In this document: positions 1 through 8,130 of the stretch, piece after piece | How positions within the stretch are numbered: the first letter of the stretch is position 1 | Layout of the letters: each line of letters begins with the position of its first letter | NCBI GenBank assembly: GCA_001830425.1 | Contig: MIAA01000016.1 | Span: 52,253-103,883 of the forward strand | Source: Rhodospirillales bacterium RIFCSPLOWO2_02_FULL_58_16 | Lineage (GTDB): Bacteria; Pseudomonadota; Alphaproteobacteria; Rhodospirillales; 2-02-FULL-58-16 | Direction of reading: 5' to 3' | Length of the DNA: 51,631 bases | The notes under the pieces: generated by a model | Told to the model about the DNA's origin: nothing | The model's database searches: none | The model's input: the letters and a program-made list of their open reading frames with translations, nothing else | Program-made: the position numbers and the translations under genes

Positions 1-1733
1 GCGATCTTTACGCCGGGCCGCAGGCGCCGGAGTTGAAGGCCGACCTGGAACGGGCAAGCAATGAGGCCAAAGCCTTTAACAACCGCTACCGGGGACACTT
101 GGCCGAACTGAACGGCCTGCAACTGGGTTCCGCCATCACCGCCTATGAATCCCTCTCCGAGATTCTCGACAAGATCATGAGCTACGCCCAACTGCTGTTT
201 TCCGCCGACGCCTCCAACGCCGAAAGCGGGAGCTTCATGCAGGACATCAGGGAGCGGGTGACCGCCATCTCGACGGACGCCCTGTTTTTTACCCTTGAGA
301 TCAACCGACTGGACGACGCCGTGCTGGCGGCGCAACTGACGGCGGACGAGGCCGCCCGTTACGCGCCATGGATCAGGAACACGCGGGTATTCCGCACGCA
401 TCAGCTTTCCGACGATCTGGAGAAATTGCTTCACGAAAAGTCGCCGACCGGAAGCGCGGCCTGGGTGCGCTTGTTCGAGGAGACCTTCGCCGACATGCGC
501 TTCGCCGTTGACGGCAAGCAACTGACCATGTCGGAAGTCCTGAATCTGCTGTCGGACAAGGACGGCGGCCTCAGGCGCAAGGCGGCCAAGGCGCTGGGAG
601 CGGGGCTGAACGCCGACATCCGCCTGTTCACCCTGATCGCCAACACCCTGATCAAGGACAAGGAGATCGAGGATTCGTGGCGCAAGTATCCCCACCCCGC
701 AGCCGAGCGCAACCTGAGCAATCAGTTGGAAGACGAAGTGGTGGAAGCGCTGGCCGGATCGGTGGTTGACGCTTTTCCCGCCCTGGCGCATCGCTATTAC
801 CGGCTCAAGGCGCATTGGTTCGGCCAAGAGGCTTTGGACTACTGGGACCGCAACGCGCCCCTGCCCGATGATGACGACCGACGCTATTCCTGGGAACAGG
901 CCAAAGATTTAGTACTGAACGCCTACGGCGACTTTTGTCCCGACATGGCGAATATCGCCCGGCGCTTTTTCGATCAGCGCTGGATCGACGCAGCGGTGCG
1001 TCCCGGCAAGGACTCCGGCGCTTTTTCCCATCCGACGACGCCTTCGATCCATCCTTATATCCTGATGAACTTCCACGGCAAGGCGCACGACGTGATGACG
1101 TTGGCTCACGAACTCGGACACGGGGTGCATCAGGTGTTGGCGGCCGGCCAGGGGGCGCTGATGTCCGGCGCGCCGCTGACCCTGGCCGAGACCGCTTCCG
1201 TCTTCGGCGAGATGCTGACCTTCCGCGCCATGCTGAACGGCGAAGCCGATGCCGGACGCCGTCGCATCCTGCTCGCCGGCAAGGTCGAAGACATGCTGAA
1301 CACGGTAGTCCGCCAGATCGCCTTTCATCAGTTCGAGACGCTTGTTCACGACCTGCGCCGAAAGAAGGAACTCAGCGCCGAACTCCTCGGCAAAATATGG
1401 ATGGAGACGCAAAGCCGAAGCCTCGGCCCGGCCATCCGCCTTGATGGGGAATACCGCAACTACTGGGCCTACATTCCCCACTTCGTGCATACCCCTTTTT
1501 ATGTCTACGCCTATGCCTTCGGCGACTGTCTGGTGAACTCGCTGTACGGCGTCTTCAGTGACGGGCATGACGGCTTTCAGGACAAGTACATGAACATGCT
1601 GCGCGCCGGCGGAACTCTCCGGCACAAGGAACTGTTGGCTCCCTTCGGCCTCAACGCCTCGGACCCCGGCTTCTGGAAGCGCGGCCTCGCTGTCATCTCC
1701 GGCTTCATCGATGAACTGGAGGCGATGGAGTAA
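1..1733 (+). CDS. pepF: Oligoendopeptidase F, M3B family (5'-truncated)
   Basis: Zinc metallopeptidase that cleaves short peptides in the cytoplasm. The reading frame is open from base 3 without a proper start, so the N-terminus lies upstream of the window; about 577 residues are present, close to the ~600 usual for the family. The zinc motif HELGH is seen near base 1107 (MTLAHELGHGVHQ), and the third zinc ligand is expected in the downstream ETASVFGE segment, as in PepF/M3 enzymes. The C-terminal half shows other typical M3 stretches (AYIPHFVHTPFYVYAYAFGD). The stop codon TAA shares its last base with the ATG of the TPR gene, so the two are probably co-transcribed. The family assignment is secure; the peptide substrate is unknown. 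Confidence 0.95.
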   Translation, partial: DLYAGPQAPELKADLERASNEAKAFNNRYRGHLAELNGLQLGSAITAYESLSEILDKIMSYAQLLFSADASNAESGSFMQDIRERVTAISTDALFFTLEINRLDDAVLAAQLTADEAARYAPWIRNTRVFRTHQLSDDLEKLLHEKSPTGSAAWVRLFEETFADMRFAVDGKQLTMSEVLNLLSDKDGGLRRKAAKALGAGLNADIRLFTLIANTLIKDKEIEDSWRKYPHPAAERNLSNQLEDEVVEALAGSVVDAFPALAHRYYRLKAHWFGQEALDYWDRNAPLPDDDDRRYSWEQAKDLVLNAYGDFCPDMANIARRFFDQRWIDAAVRPGKDSGAFSHPTTPSIHPYILMNFHGKAHDVMTLAHELGHGVHQVLAAGQGALMSGAPLTLAETASVFGEMLTFRAMLNGEADAGRRRILLAGKVEDMLNTVVRQIAFHQFETLVHDLRRKKELSAELLGKIWMETQSRSLGPAIRLDGEYRNYWAYIPHFVHTPFYVYAYAFGDCLVNSLYGVFSDGHDGFQDKYMNMLRAGGTLRHKELLAPFGLNASDPGFWKRGLAVISGFIDELEAME

Positions 1734-3514
1734 TGTCTTTAAGGGCGGCGCTAAATCAGGCCCTTCACCATTTCCGGGCGGGAAGGATGGATGAGGCACA
1801 ACGGATGGCGGCGGAGATTCGCGGTCGGCATCCCGATGATTTCGACGCCCTGTATTTCTCGGGGCGGCTGTGTTTACGCATGGGCGATGAAGAACAGGGC
1901 GTCGCCTATATCGAAAAGGCGCTGGCAAACAACCCCGGCCACGCCGAGGCCTTTTTCAATCTGGCGGCGGCGCAGAGGAAACTGGGCAGATTGAACGATG
2001 CCGCCGGCAGCTATCGCCGCGCCGTTGAGGCCGCCCCCGGCAACGCCGCCGCCCACTACAACCTCGGCAATGTGCTGGCCGACCTCGGCGAGGCTGAACA
2101 GGCGGTCGCCTGTTATCAAGAGTCGCTGCGCATCGACCCCGGCCTGGACCAGGCTCATTTCAATCTCGGCCTCGCCCTTAACGGCCTGAGGCGATTTGGG
2201 GAAGCCGTCGACTCGCTAAAACGGGCGACCGCCCTTGCTCCCGACGACGACGCCGCCCACTACAACCTGGGTACGGCGCTGATCAACCTGGATCGTCTTG
2301 ACGAAGCCGCCGAGTCGTTGCTTCGGGCGCTGGAAATCGATCCCGGAAACGCCGACGCCCATTCCAACCTCGGCGCGGCGCTGGAAGACCTGGACAGGGC
2401 GGACGAAGCCATGGCCCACTACCGCCGGGCGCTGGAAATCGACCCCGATCATGCCGACGCCCTCAACAATATGGGCGCGGCCCTGCTCGGGCCGGACAGA
2501 ACCGACGAGGCGCTTGACCATTTTCATCGCGCCTTGAAAATCGATCCCGACCACGCCGGCGCCCACTGCAACTTGTCCGGCGTTTTACTGGCGCGGGGTG
2601 AATTGCCGCAGGGATGGACCGAATATGAGTGGCGCTGGAAACGCGCCTCGCCGCCGATGCGCAAAAGGGGCTTTCCCCAGCCGGACTGGAATGGATCATC
2701 CCTCAAAGGCAAGTCGATCCTGTTATCGGCGGAACAGGGCGTGGGCGATGAAATCTGCTTTGCCTCGATGATCCCCGATATTATTGACATGGGCGCCGAT
2801 TGCGCCGTTGAGTGCGATCCCCGGCTGGCGGGTTTGTTCGCCCGTTCCTTTCCCCAGGCCTGCGTACACGCCCGCCCCTACCTTGAAGCCGAAAACGGCG
2901 AGGCGACGTTTGATTATCATCTCTCCATGGGCAGCCTGCTGAAGTTCCTGCGACCCGCCGTCAGCGACTTCCCGGAGCGGTCAAGCTATCTGGCGGTTGA
3001 TGAAGAACGGCGACGGTTCTGGCGGGACCGCCTGTCGGCGTTGGGGAAGGGTTTGAAGGTAGGTCTGTCATGGCGCAGCGGGCTGATGACCCACAGCCGC
3101 CGCATCTACTTCGCCGCCCTCGCCGACATGGCGCCGCTGCTGACCATGGACAATACGATATTCGTAAATCTCCAGTATGACCGCTGCGCCGACGAGATCG
3201 CCGAGGCCGAAAAGCGTTTCGGCATTGTTATTCACACATGGAACGATACCGATCTGATGAATGATCTGGACGGCGCGGCGGCGCTGACCTCATGTCTGGA
3301 CGCGGTGGTTACGCCGCTGACCTCTATCTACGAGATGGGCGGCGCGTTGGGCATCCCCACCTTCGCCTTCCATCCGCCCCATCCGTGCATAGTGTCGCTG
3401 GGAACCACCGGCGTTCCCTTTTATCCCTCGGCGCGAATCATCAGGCAGCGCGTCGGCGAGGACTGGAACAGGGTATTCGCCTCTATTGCCGGGGAACTTG
3501 CTAACGCGGCGTAA
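1733..3514 (+). CDS. TPR protein with glycosyltransferase-like C-terminal domain
   Basis: A 593-residue protein. Residues ~1-290 are tandem 34-residue tetratricopeptide repeats (recurring patterns such as AHYNLGNVLADLGEAEQAV and LEIDPGNADAHSNLG), which form a protein-binding solenoid. From about residue 300 a WTEYEWRWKR linker leads into a GT-B-like domain (GKSILLSAEQGVGDEICF) of the kind found in many alphaproteobacterial TPR proteins related to heptosyltransferase/O-GlcNAc-transferase architectures. A cytoplasmic role in protein or surface-glycan glycosylation is an inference. The start overlaps the pepF stop by one base. The last ~115 bases are duplicated about 2.09 kb downstream; this copy is the functional end because it is continuous with the rest of the gene. 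It originally overlapped the convergent M23 gene by 14 bp. Confidence 0.85.
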   Translation: MSLRAALNQALHHFRAGRMDEAQRMAAEIRGRHPDDFDALYFSGRLCLRMGDEEQGVAYIEKALANNPGHAEAFFNLAAAQRKLGRLNDAAGSYRRAVEAAPGNAAAHYNLGNVLADLGEAEQAVACYQESLRIDPGLDQAHFNLGLALNGLRRFGEAVDSLKRATALAPDDDAAHYNLGTALINLDRLDEAAESLLRALEIDPGNADAHSNLGAALEDLDRADEAMAHYRRALEIDPDHADALNNMGAALLGPDRTDEALDHFHRALKIDPDHAGAHCNLSGVLLARGELPQGWTEYEWRWKRASPPMRKRGFPQPDWNGSSLKGKSILLSAEQGVGDEICFASMIPDIIDMGADCAVECDPRLAGLFARSFPQACVHARPYLEAENGEATFDYHLSMGSLLKFLRPAVSDFPERSSYLAVDEERRRFWRDRLSALGKGLKVGLSWRSGLMTHSRRIYFAALADMAPLLTMDNTIFVNLQYDRCADEIAEAEKRFGIVIHTWNDTDLMNDLDGAAALTSCLDAVVTPLTSIYEMGGALGIPTFAFHPPHPCIVSLGTTGVPFYPSARIIRQRVGEDWNRVFASIAGELANAA

Positions 3515-3634
3515 CCTCGGCGCCGGCCACCCTGGTTTCGGCGGCGTCTTCGGCAAGGTAGGAAAGTTGATAGTCGACCTTGGTTACGGATTCCATGAAA
3601 CGGGTCAGCGCCGCCCCTTTCAGTTCGCGTCCTG
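3400..3634. repeat. Copy A of ~235-bp duplication (TPR gene end plus M23 gene end)
   Basis: This stretch recurs at 5486-5720 with an offset of exactly 2086 bp and about a dozen substitutions (roughly 95% identity by eye). It holds the real 3' end of the TPR gene and, on the minus strand, a copy of the last ~43 codons of the M23 peptidase. The similarity ends abruptly before the REPIN-like element at 3643. The two copies bracket the inserted segment like a very long target duplication, or like the product of recombination with a related locus. Confidence 0.9.
3501..3633 (-). pseudogene. Orphan C-terminal fragment of the M23 peptidase gene
   Basis: On the minus strand this piece encodes a tail nearly identical to the end of the M23 peptidase at 5587-7047 (it starts GRELKGAALTRFME and ends AGAEVTPR). 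The catalytic part is absent; upstream of the fragment the frame runs into unrelated sequence with the REPIN element. It is a by-product of the duplication and not a functional gene. The reading frame is intact within the fragment and one substitution is Ala to Ser, so the duplication is not very old or came from a functional relative. Confidence 0.85.
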
Positions 3635-3642
3635 TAAATATT

Positions 3643-3720
3643 GGGGTCAGGTCTTGTCTTTTGCCTAATGCCGTGACCCCGCTACGCTTGCAGTTGAGGC
3701 AAAAAGCAAGACCTGACCCC
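3643..3720. repeat. REPIN-like mini-element (inverted REP pair)
   Basis: A 23-bp unit beginning GGGGTCAGGTCTTG at 3643-3665 is repeated in inverted orientation at 3698-3720 with one mismatch, separated by 32 nt. The same unit forms the perfect terminal repeats of the transposase element at 4539-5478. This is the layout expected of a non-autonomous REPIN mobilised by a REP-associated tyrosine transposase. The transcript would fold into a long hairpin. Confidence 0.8.
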
Positions 3721-3913
3721 ATGACCTCATGACCCCTTTGCATGAACAGCGAACCGCTATTACGTATCATAGCAACGGAAGACGGGCCGGACTCGGAAGG
3801 CGAGGAATGATCGGTGGGTCCGTATATTATTAAGTTAGCCCACATAGCACCGGAATGGATGGCGCGCTTCTTGCGTCAACGATGTTGTCATCATCAAATA
3901 TGGGAGGCCCGTC
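3721..3913. other. Intergenic spacer inside the inserted segment
   Basis: With the REPIN and the duplicated tail, the gene-free stretch 3515-3913 is about 400 bp. After the REPIN a short direct echo, ATGACCTCATGACCCC, occurs near 3720-3738. A Shine-Dalgarno-like GGGAGG lies at 3902-3907 in front of the hypothetical gene at 3914. No convincing promoter, terminator or RNA gene was seen. Confidence 0.4.
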
Positions 3914-4459
3914 ATGCAAGTCCAAGAGTCGAACCCGTTGTTCTCTTTCTCTAGGGTCGTATCGCGGCAGAATGAACTGGCTGCAACATCGTCGGCAAGT
4001 TCGGCCGCCCCTGCGGCAAGTTCGGCCTATACCGTAACCATTTCGCAAGCTGCCCGCGATCTGGTCGCAACCGAAACGTCGGGCAATCAATGGCTCAATT
4101 ACCGGGCTGTCACGCTTCGCAATGCGGAGGTTGATCCAGCTTTTGCGAAGAAAACGGCAGAACATTTTGCTTATAACGATAGTTTCGAGAAACACGGCCC
4201 CATGGTCGATATTTCCCACGACCCGATCCGATACTCGGCCACAGGAGAAGTAGTTACAGAAGAAAGCCTCGCGGCTTTCAAGGCGGAAGCCGCCAAAGTC
4301 ACTGCGGGACGAATCGCGCTTTATCAAGCAGAGAAGGTCAAGGGAACTCCCGATGCGCAGATATTGGAGAAGCTCTTTTCCTTCGTTGACGGCCAGTCCG
4401 ACACCCATCTCAGGTTGTTGAATTGGGATCGACCTTCCCAACAAAATGCTGCGGGCTAA
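3914..4459 (+). CDS. Hypothetical protein (181 aa) carried in the inserted segment
   Basis: I do not recognise this protein. It starts at ATG with a good ribosome-binding site (GGGAGG seven bases upstream). The N-terminus is low-complexity and rich in Ser/Ala, with a short internal repeat (GCAAGTTCGGCC occurs twice around 4000-4030, giving ASSA repeats). A more ordinary segment follows (YTVTISQAARDLVATE), then a charged, apparently soluble helical C-terminal half. There is no signal peptide, no transmembrane segment and no catalytic motif that I can name. The gene lies between the REPIN and the transposase element, within the 2.1-kb insertion, so it may be cargo or the remnant of a locus acquired with it. 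A long antisense frame covers the same bases, but only this strand has a ribosome-binding site and ordinary composition. Confidence 0.55.
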   Translation: MQVQESNPLFSFSRVVSRQNELAATSSASSAAPAASSAYTVTISQAARDLVATETSGNQWLNYRAVTLRNAEVDPAFAKKTAEHFAYNDSFEKHGPMVDISHDPIRYSATGEVVTEESLAAFKAEAAKVTAGRIALYQAEKVKGTPDAQILEKLFSFVDGQSDTHLRLLNWDRPSQQNAAG

Positions 4460-4538
4460 CCCATCATTCCACCGGACCTTGCGCATAAAGCCGCGCAAGG
4501 CTACCGAGGAAAATACTGCAAACCACCACCCTGCTGTT

Positions 4539-4561
4539 GGGGTCAGGTCTTGCCTTTTGCC
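4539..4561 (+). repeat. Left inverted REP repeat of the transposon
   Basis: A 23-bp REP unit starting GGGGTCAGG and ending TTTTGCC. It matches the reverse complement of 5456-5478 at all 23 positions. Confidence 0.85.
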
Positions 4562-4563
4562 CG

Positions 4564-5406
4564 CTACCGACCGCCGACCCCGACGCAGCGGACGATGCGA
4601 CTTATGCGGCTGTAGTGGAGACCAAAATGCGCCCCTATCTCGGCCAGGGTGTAGGCGCCGAGTGACCATGCAGTGCGGATGGCCTCGTTGCGATCGGGCG
4701 CAGCAGCAGCGATCTCCGCCAACGACGGCGGCGGCGGCCGCCATTGCCTTCGCGGCACCTCGACCGAGGCGCTCCCTCGAATCATCTCCAAACTACGCAC
4801 AACAAACTCCTCATCGCCCAGGAAGACCTGATTGCGCACCTCGTCCCATACTGCGTCGCTCCTACCCTCGGCAACAAAAGCGGCATAGGCCCGCCGCGCG
4901 GCGGCCCGCTCACTTCCCAGCGGTCCGAGGATTTCCTCCACCGCCAGCCATCCCGGCGCTGGCGTCAGGCCGACGGTGGCGCGATAACTGCTCCATGGCC
5001 AGTCGGCGGCCTTCTCCGCCAACTTTGCCCGCACCGGGTTCAGCGCTATGTAGCGGGCCAGTTCCAGCAGATAAGCCTCGCCATCGACAAGGATAGCCTT
5101 ATAGCGCCCCTGAAACAGGTGCCCGCAATGCCGGTGGCGCCGGTTAAACAACTGGGTATAAACGCCGTTAATCTGCCGCATGCCGTACGCAAGATTGGGC
5201 TTCGGCGTCTCGATCAACAGGTGATAGTGGTTACCCATCAGGCAATAGGCGTAAAACCGCCACTCGAAGCGTTGCGCCGTCTCGGCGAGCCGGTCGAGGA
5301 ACAGATTGCGGTCCTTATCGTCCAGGTAAATCGGTCGCTTGTCGTTGCCGCGCGCTGTTATGTGATAAACAGCCCCCGGATATTCAAGGCGTAGCGGACG
5401 CGACAT
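4564..5406 (-). CDS. REP-associated tyrosine transposase (RAYT, IS200-like Y1)
   Basis: A 280-residue HUH-superfamily single-strand transposase. The N-terminus MSRPLRLEYPGAVYHITARG is characteristic of RAYTs. The metal-binding HUH motif is seen as GNHYHLLIE near residue 59, and the likely catalytic tyrosine is in the following helix (NGVYTQLFNRR). The WPWSSYRA segment is also typical. A C-terminal helix-turn-helix-like part (YTLAEIGAHFGLHYSRISRI) resembles the DnaA-type extension seen in longer RAYTs. The frame is complete, so the enzyme may be active. It would act on the flanking REP units and on REPINs elsewhere in the genome. RAYT proteins are generally domesticated and vertically kept, but here the gene sits within a duplication-bracketed insertion. 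Confidence 0.93.
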   Translation of the reverse strand: MSRPLRLEYPGAVYHITARGNDKRPIYLDDKDRNLFLDRLAETAQRFEWRFYAYCLMGNHYHLLIETPKPNLAYGMRQINGVYTQLFNRRHRHCGHLFQGRYKAILVDGEAYLLELARYIALNPVRAKLAEKAADWPWSSYRATVGLTPAPGWLAVEEILGPLGSERAAARRAYAAFVAEGRSDAVWDEVRNQVFLGDEEFVVRSLEMIRGSASVEVPRRQWRPPPPSLAEIAAAAPDRNEAIRTAWSLGAYTLAEIGAHFGLHYSRISRIVRCVGVGGR

Positions 5407-5455
5407 GACGGGACTCCACGCGGGACAACGATCTTTGCAGACTACGCCACACTAT

Positions 5456-5478
5456 GGCAAAAGGCAAGACCTGACCCC
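5456..5478 (-). repeat. Right inverted REP repeat of the transposon
   Basis: Exact reverse complement of the 4539-4561 repeat, about 50 bp upstream of the transposase start codon. Copy B of the gene-end duplication begins eight bases further on. Confidence 0.85.
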
Positions 5479-5485
5479 CAATACA

Positions 5486-5600
5486 GGGAACCGCCGGCGT
5501 TCCTTTTTATCCCTCGGCGCGAATCATCAGACGGCGCGTCGGCGAGGACTGGAACAGGGTATTCGCCTCTATTGCCGGGGAACTCGCTAACGCGGCGTAA
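5486..5600 (+). pseudogene. Orphan C-terminal fragment of the TPR-glycosyltransferase gene
   Basis: The plus strand encodes the last ~37 codons of the TPR protein (VPFYPSARIIRRRVGED and onward) up to the same TAA stop, with Thr to Ala and Gln to Arg changes relative to the intact gene. It has no start codon and nothing of the protein upstream, so it is a duplication remnant. Confidence 0.8.
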
Positions 5601-5720
5601 CCTCGGCGCCGGCCACCCTGGTTTCGGCGGCGTCTTCGGCAAGGTAGGAAAGTTGATAGTCGACCTTGGTCACGGCCTCCATGAAGCGGGTAAGCGCCGC
5701 CCCTTTCAGCTCGCGCCCGG
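5486..5720. repeat. Copy B of ~235-bp duplication (TPR gene end plus M23 gene end)
   Basis: Counterpart of 3400-3634. Here the M23 end is the functional one, since it is continuous with the rest of that gene, and the TPR end is an orphan. Substitutions are scattered and mostly silent or conservative in both reading frames, which suggests that both copies derive from functional loci. Confidence 0.9.
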
Positions 5721-7047
5721 ACTGCATTTTCACCAGCAGCGGGTTGGCGCGTACGCCGCTTTTAAGAATCTCGTAGTGCAGGTGGGGTCCGGTTGAGCGC
5801 CCGGTCGAACCGACATGCCCGATCACCTGGCCCTGGCGCACACGCTTGCCCTTGCCGATCTTGATGCTGTTCATGTGAGCGTAGGCGGTGGAGTATTCCG
5901 AATTATGCCGGATGCGCACATATTTCCCATAATCCCCGTTCCACCCCGCCTCTTCGACAACGCCGTCTCCGGCGGCGTAAACGGGAGTCCCCGGAGCCGC
6001 CGCGAAATCAACGCCGCGATGCTGCTTCATGTAGCCGAGAATGGGATGGCGCCGTTGGCCGAAGCCCGATGAAAGGCGGGCGCCGTCAATAGGGGTGCGC
6101 ATTAACGCCCGGCGGGCGCTTTGGCCCTTTTCATTGAAGTAATCACTTTGTCCGTCGCTGAGAGTATGAAAATAGATGGAGCGGCGCTTGCCGCTTAAAC
6201 GCAGGGCGGCGTACAGGATGCGCCCGTCGTGGACCAGCGATCCGTTCTCGCCGCGAAAGCGCTCGAACATGATTTCAAAATGATCGCCGGGATGGATGTC
6301 GCGCTGAAAATCAACATCCCAGGAATAAGCGCGGATAAGCTCGGCCAAAACTGCCGCCGGCAGGCCGGCCCTGGAGGCGGCGACGAAAAGGCTGTCGCGG
6401 ATCTCGCCGGTGGCGCGGACCAGATTGCGGGACAATTTACGTTCTTCCTCGGTTACGGCGAATCCGCCCTTGTCGGACCTGGAAACGGCGATCAGGCGAG
6501 TGTAGTCGGGCGCCATTGAGAACCCGTTGAACCGCCCCGGAACTTCGGCGCTTCCGTCAAACCCGATGCGGGGTTTGAAGGCAACGGTAATTTCCTGCCC
6601 CGCCTTGATGTGTCGCGGATTGTAATATTGACCCAAGGCAACGGTGGCGGCGGCGGCGTCCGCGTATGACGCTCCGGCGTCTTTCAATAATTCAGTCAGG
6701 GTATCGCCGTCGCTAAAAACCAGAGAGGTGCTGAAAGGAGGAGGATCAGCCGGCAAGATCACTCCACGTTCGCCGGGGAGACGGGGATGAAGAGTGGCGG
6801 CGGCGGCGGAATTACCCAGCGAAAATGAAGATTTCGCCAACGCTACGGCGACAGATGATCCGTCGGCATCGGTTCCGTCCGGCGTGTACAGGACGAACCG
6901 CGCCGACAATACCACCCCGGCGGTCACCACGACCGCCGCCAACAAAGGCCTGAAAAACATTATCCCCAGTTCCCAGTTTTCGCCGCCGCACCGTGCGCCC
7001 AAGCGGCGGCAAGCCGTCACAACCCTGGAAAGATGTCTTTTATACAT
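5587..7047 (-). CDS. M23-family peptidoglycan endopeptidase with LysM-like domain
   Basis: A membrane-anchored or secreted cell-wall hydrolase of about 486 residues. A hydrophobic N-terminal segment (MFFRPLLAAVVVTAGVVL) lies about 30 residues after the chosen ATG, consistent with a signal anchor. A LysM/OapA-like region follows (DGDTLTELLKDAGAS), and then the C-terminal LytM/M23 domain with zinc ligands in QHRGVDFAAAPGTPV and in the HLH motif GPHLHYEI. Architecture and length match the MepM/YebA-like DD-endopeptidases that open cross-links during growth. The ATG at 7047 is chosen over the TTG at 7059; a start at the ATG near 6960 is also possible. The gene is convergent with the TPR gene and divergent from the transporter operon. 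Its 3' end is duplicated at 3501-3633. Confidence 0.9.
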   Translation of the reverse strand: MYKRHLSRVVTACRRLGARCGGENWELGIMFFRPLLAAVVVTAGVVLSARFVLYTPDGTDADGSSVAVALAKSSFSLGNSAAAATLHPRLPGERGVILPADPPPFSTSLVFSDGDTLTELLKDAGASYADAAAATVALGQYYNPRHIKAGQEITVAFKPRIGFDGSAEVPGRFNGFSMAPDYTRLIAVSRSDKGGFAVTEEERKLSRNLVRATGEIRDSLFVAASRAGLPAAVLAELIRAYSWDVDFQRDIHPGDHFEIMFERFRGENGSLVHDGRILYAALRLSGKRRSIYFHTLSDGQSDYFNEKGQSARRALMRTPIDGARLSSGFGQRRHPILGYMKQHRGVDFAAAPGTPVYAAGDGVVEEAGWNGDYGKYVRIRHNSEYSTAYAHMNSIKIGKGKRVRQGQVIGHVGSTGRSTGPHLHYEILKSGVRANPLLVKMQSGRELKGAALTRFMEAVTKVDYQLSYLAEDAAETRVAGAEVTPR

Positions 7048-7232
7048 GGTTTCTGTCAAGACGATTTCATTAATGGAATCAATCTTGTCGATTAAGGATT
7101 AAGAAATTGTTGCCGGGAATTACGGGGACATAATTAATCAATTAACCTTTTGATTCATTGAAAGATTTTCATAATAACGCCTTTGATCTAGGGTCCGCCC
7201 CTAAGCCGATTGCCCTCCAGTGGAGAAGAATA

Positions 7233-8096
7233 ATGAAAAAGGTTTTATTCGCATTTGCCGTCCTCCTGAGCCTGGCCTCCTTCGCCCATGCCGGAACCTT
7301 CACCTTTACGGCAATTCCCGACGAAGACGAGGCCCGGCTGCGCAGCCGCTTCGACAAAGTGGCGGTCTATCTTTCCAAACAGCTCGGCATCGACGTCAAA
7401 TATGTCCCGGTCAAATCCTACGGAGCGTCGGTCGCCGCCTTTATGAATAATCAGGTCCAGCTTGCCTGGTTCGGCGGCCTTTCCGGCGTGCGCGCCAGGG
7501 TGCGGGTTCCCGGTTCCGAAGCCATCGCCCAGGGCGAGGAAGACCCGGTGTTCTTCACCTATTTCATTGCCAACGCCTCTACCGGCCTCAACGAGGGCAA
7601 AGATTTTCCCGAAGCCATAAAGGGCCTGACCTTCACCTTCGGCTCCAAGGGGTCCACCTCCGGTCGCCTGATGCCCGAATATTTCATCCGCAAGCACTTC
7701 GGCAAATCTCCCGACGAAGTCTTCAAGACGGTCGGCTTCAGCGGCGATCACTCCAAGACCATCCAGTTGGTCCAGTCCGGCGCCTATCAAGTCGGCGCCA
7801 TCAACTACAAGGCCTGGGAAAACGACCTGAAGGACGGCAAGATTGATCCCGCCAAGGTCAAGATCATCTGGAAGACGCCGACTTATCCCGATTACCAATG
7901 GTCGATCCGCAGCGGCGTCGATAAAGACTTCGGCCCCGGCTTCAAGGACAGGGTCGCCAAGGCCCTGCTGGAAATGAAAGACCCGGACCTGCTGGCTTCA
8001 TTCCCCCGCAAGAGCTTCATCCCCGCCGGCAACGCCGACTATCAGATGATCCTCGACGTCGGCAAGGAGACCGGCCTGCTGGATCAGGACGACTGA
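7233..8096 (+). CDS. PhnD-like periplasmic binding protein of an oxyanion ABC transporter
   Basis: Periplasmic solute-binding component (287 residues) of the phosphate/phosphite/phosphonate family. The ATG at 7233 follows a GGAGAAG ribosome-binding site and gives a clean Sec signal peptide (MKKVLFAFAVLLSLASFAHA). The start of the mature protein (FTFTAIPDEDEARL) and the segment VQLAWFGGLSGVRAR resemble the subfamily annotated as putative selenate-binding proteins, more than classical PhnD. This substrate suggestion comes from remembered family patterns; no selenium-pathway gene lies nearby. The ATPase and a fused permease follow directly. The 185-bp divergent spacer upstream (7048-7232) is AT-rich and is the likely promoter region. 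Confidence 0.85.
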   Translation: MKKVLFAFAVLLSLASFAHAGTFTFTAIPDEDEARLRSRFDKVAVYLSKQLGIDVKYVPVKSYGASVAAFMNNQVQLAWFGGLSGVRARVRVPGSEAIAQGEEDPVFFTYFIANASTGLNEGKDFPEAIKGLTFTFGSKGSTSGRLMPEYFIRKHFGKSPDEVFKTVGFSGDHSKTIQLVQSGAYQVGAINYKAWENDLKDGKIDPAKVKIIWKTPTYPDYQWSIRSGVDKDFGPGFKDRVAKALLEMKDPDLLASFPRKSFIPAGNADYQMILDVGKETGLLDQDD

Positions 8097-8130
8097 TGGA
8101 CGAAGCGGCATCTCTGGAGTACGCTGGCCT

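Larger units (their letters stand above)
4539..5478. mobile_element. REP-associated transposon unit with perfect 23-bp inverted repeats
   Basis: The 940-bp unit is bounded by a 23-bp sequence (4539-4561, beginning GGGGTCAGGTCTTGCC) and its exact reverse complement (5456-5478). The only gene inside is the RAYT transposase on the minus strand, whose stop lies two bases from the left repeat. No short target duplication is visible at the ends, which fits single-strand HUH/Y1 transposition. A 78-bp mini-version with the same ends lies at 3643-3720. Confidence 0.8.

Noticed and set aside
909-1928. 339-codon minus-strand frame across the pepF end and TPR start
   Set aside because: His/Gly/Val-rich translation typical of antisense frames of GC-rich genes; both sense genes are well supported.
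2000-2560. Tandem ~102-bp DNA repeats
   Set aside because: Explained by the TPR repeats of the encoded protein; not a separate repeat element.
3830-4744. Long antisense open frame (304 codons) across the hypothetical gene and REP repeat
   Set aside because: Cys/Arg-rich low-quality translation, no ribosome-binding site, and it runs through the REP repeat; shadow of the plus-strand gene.
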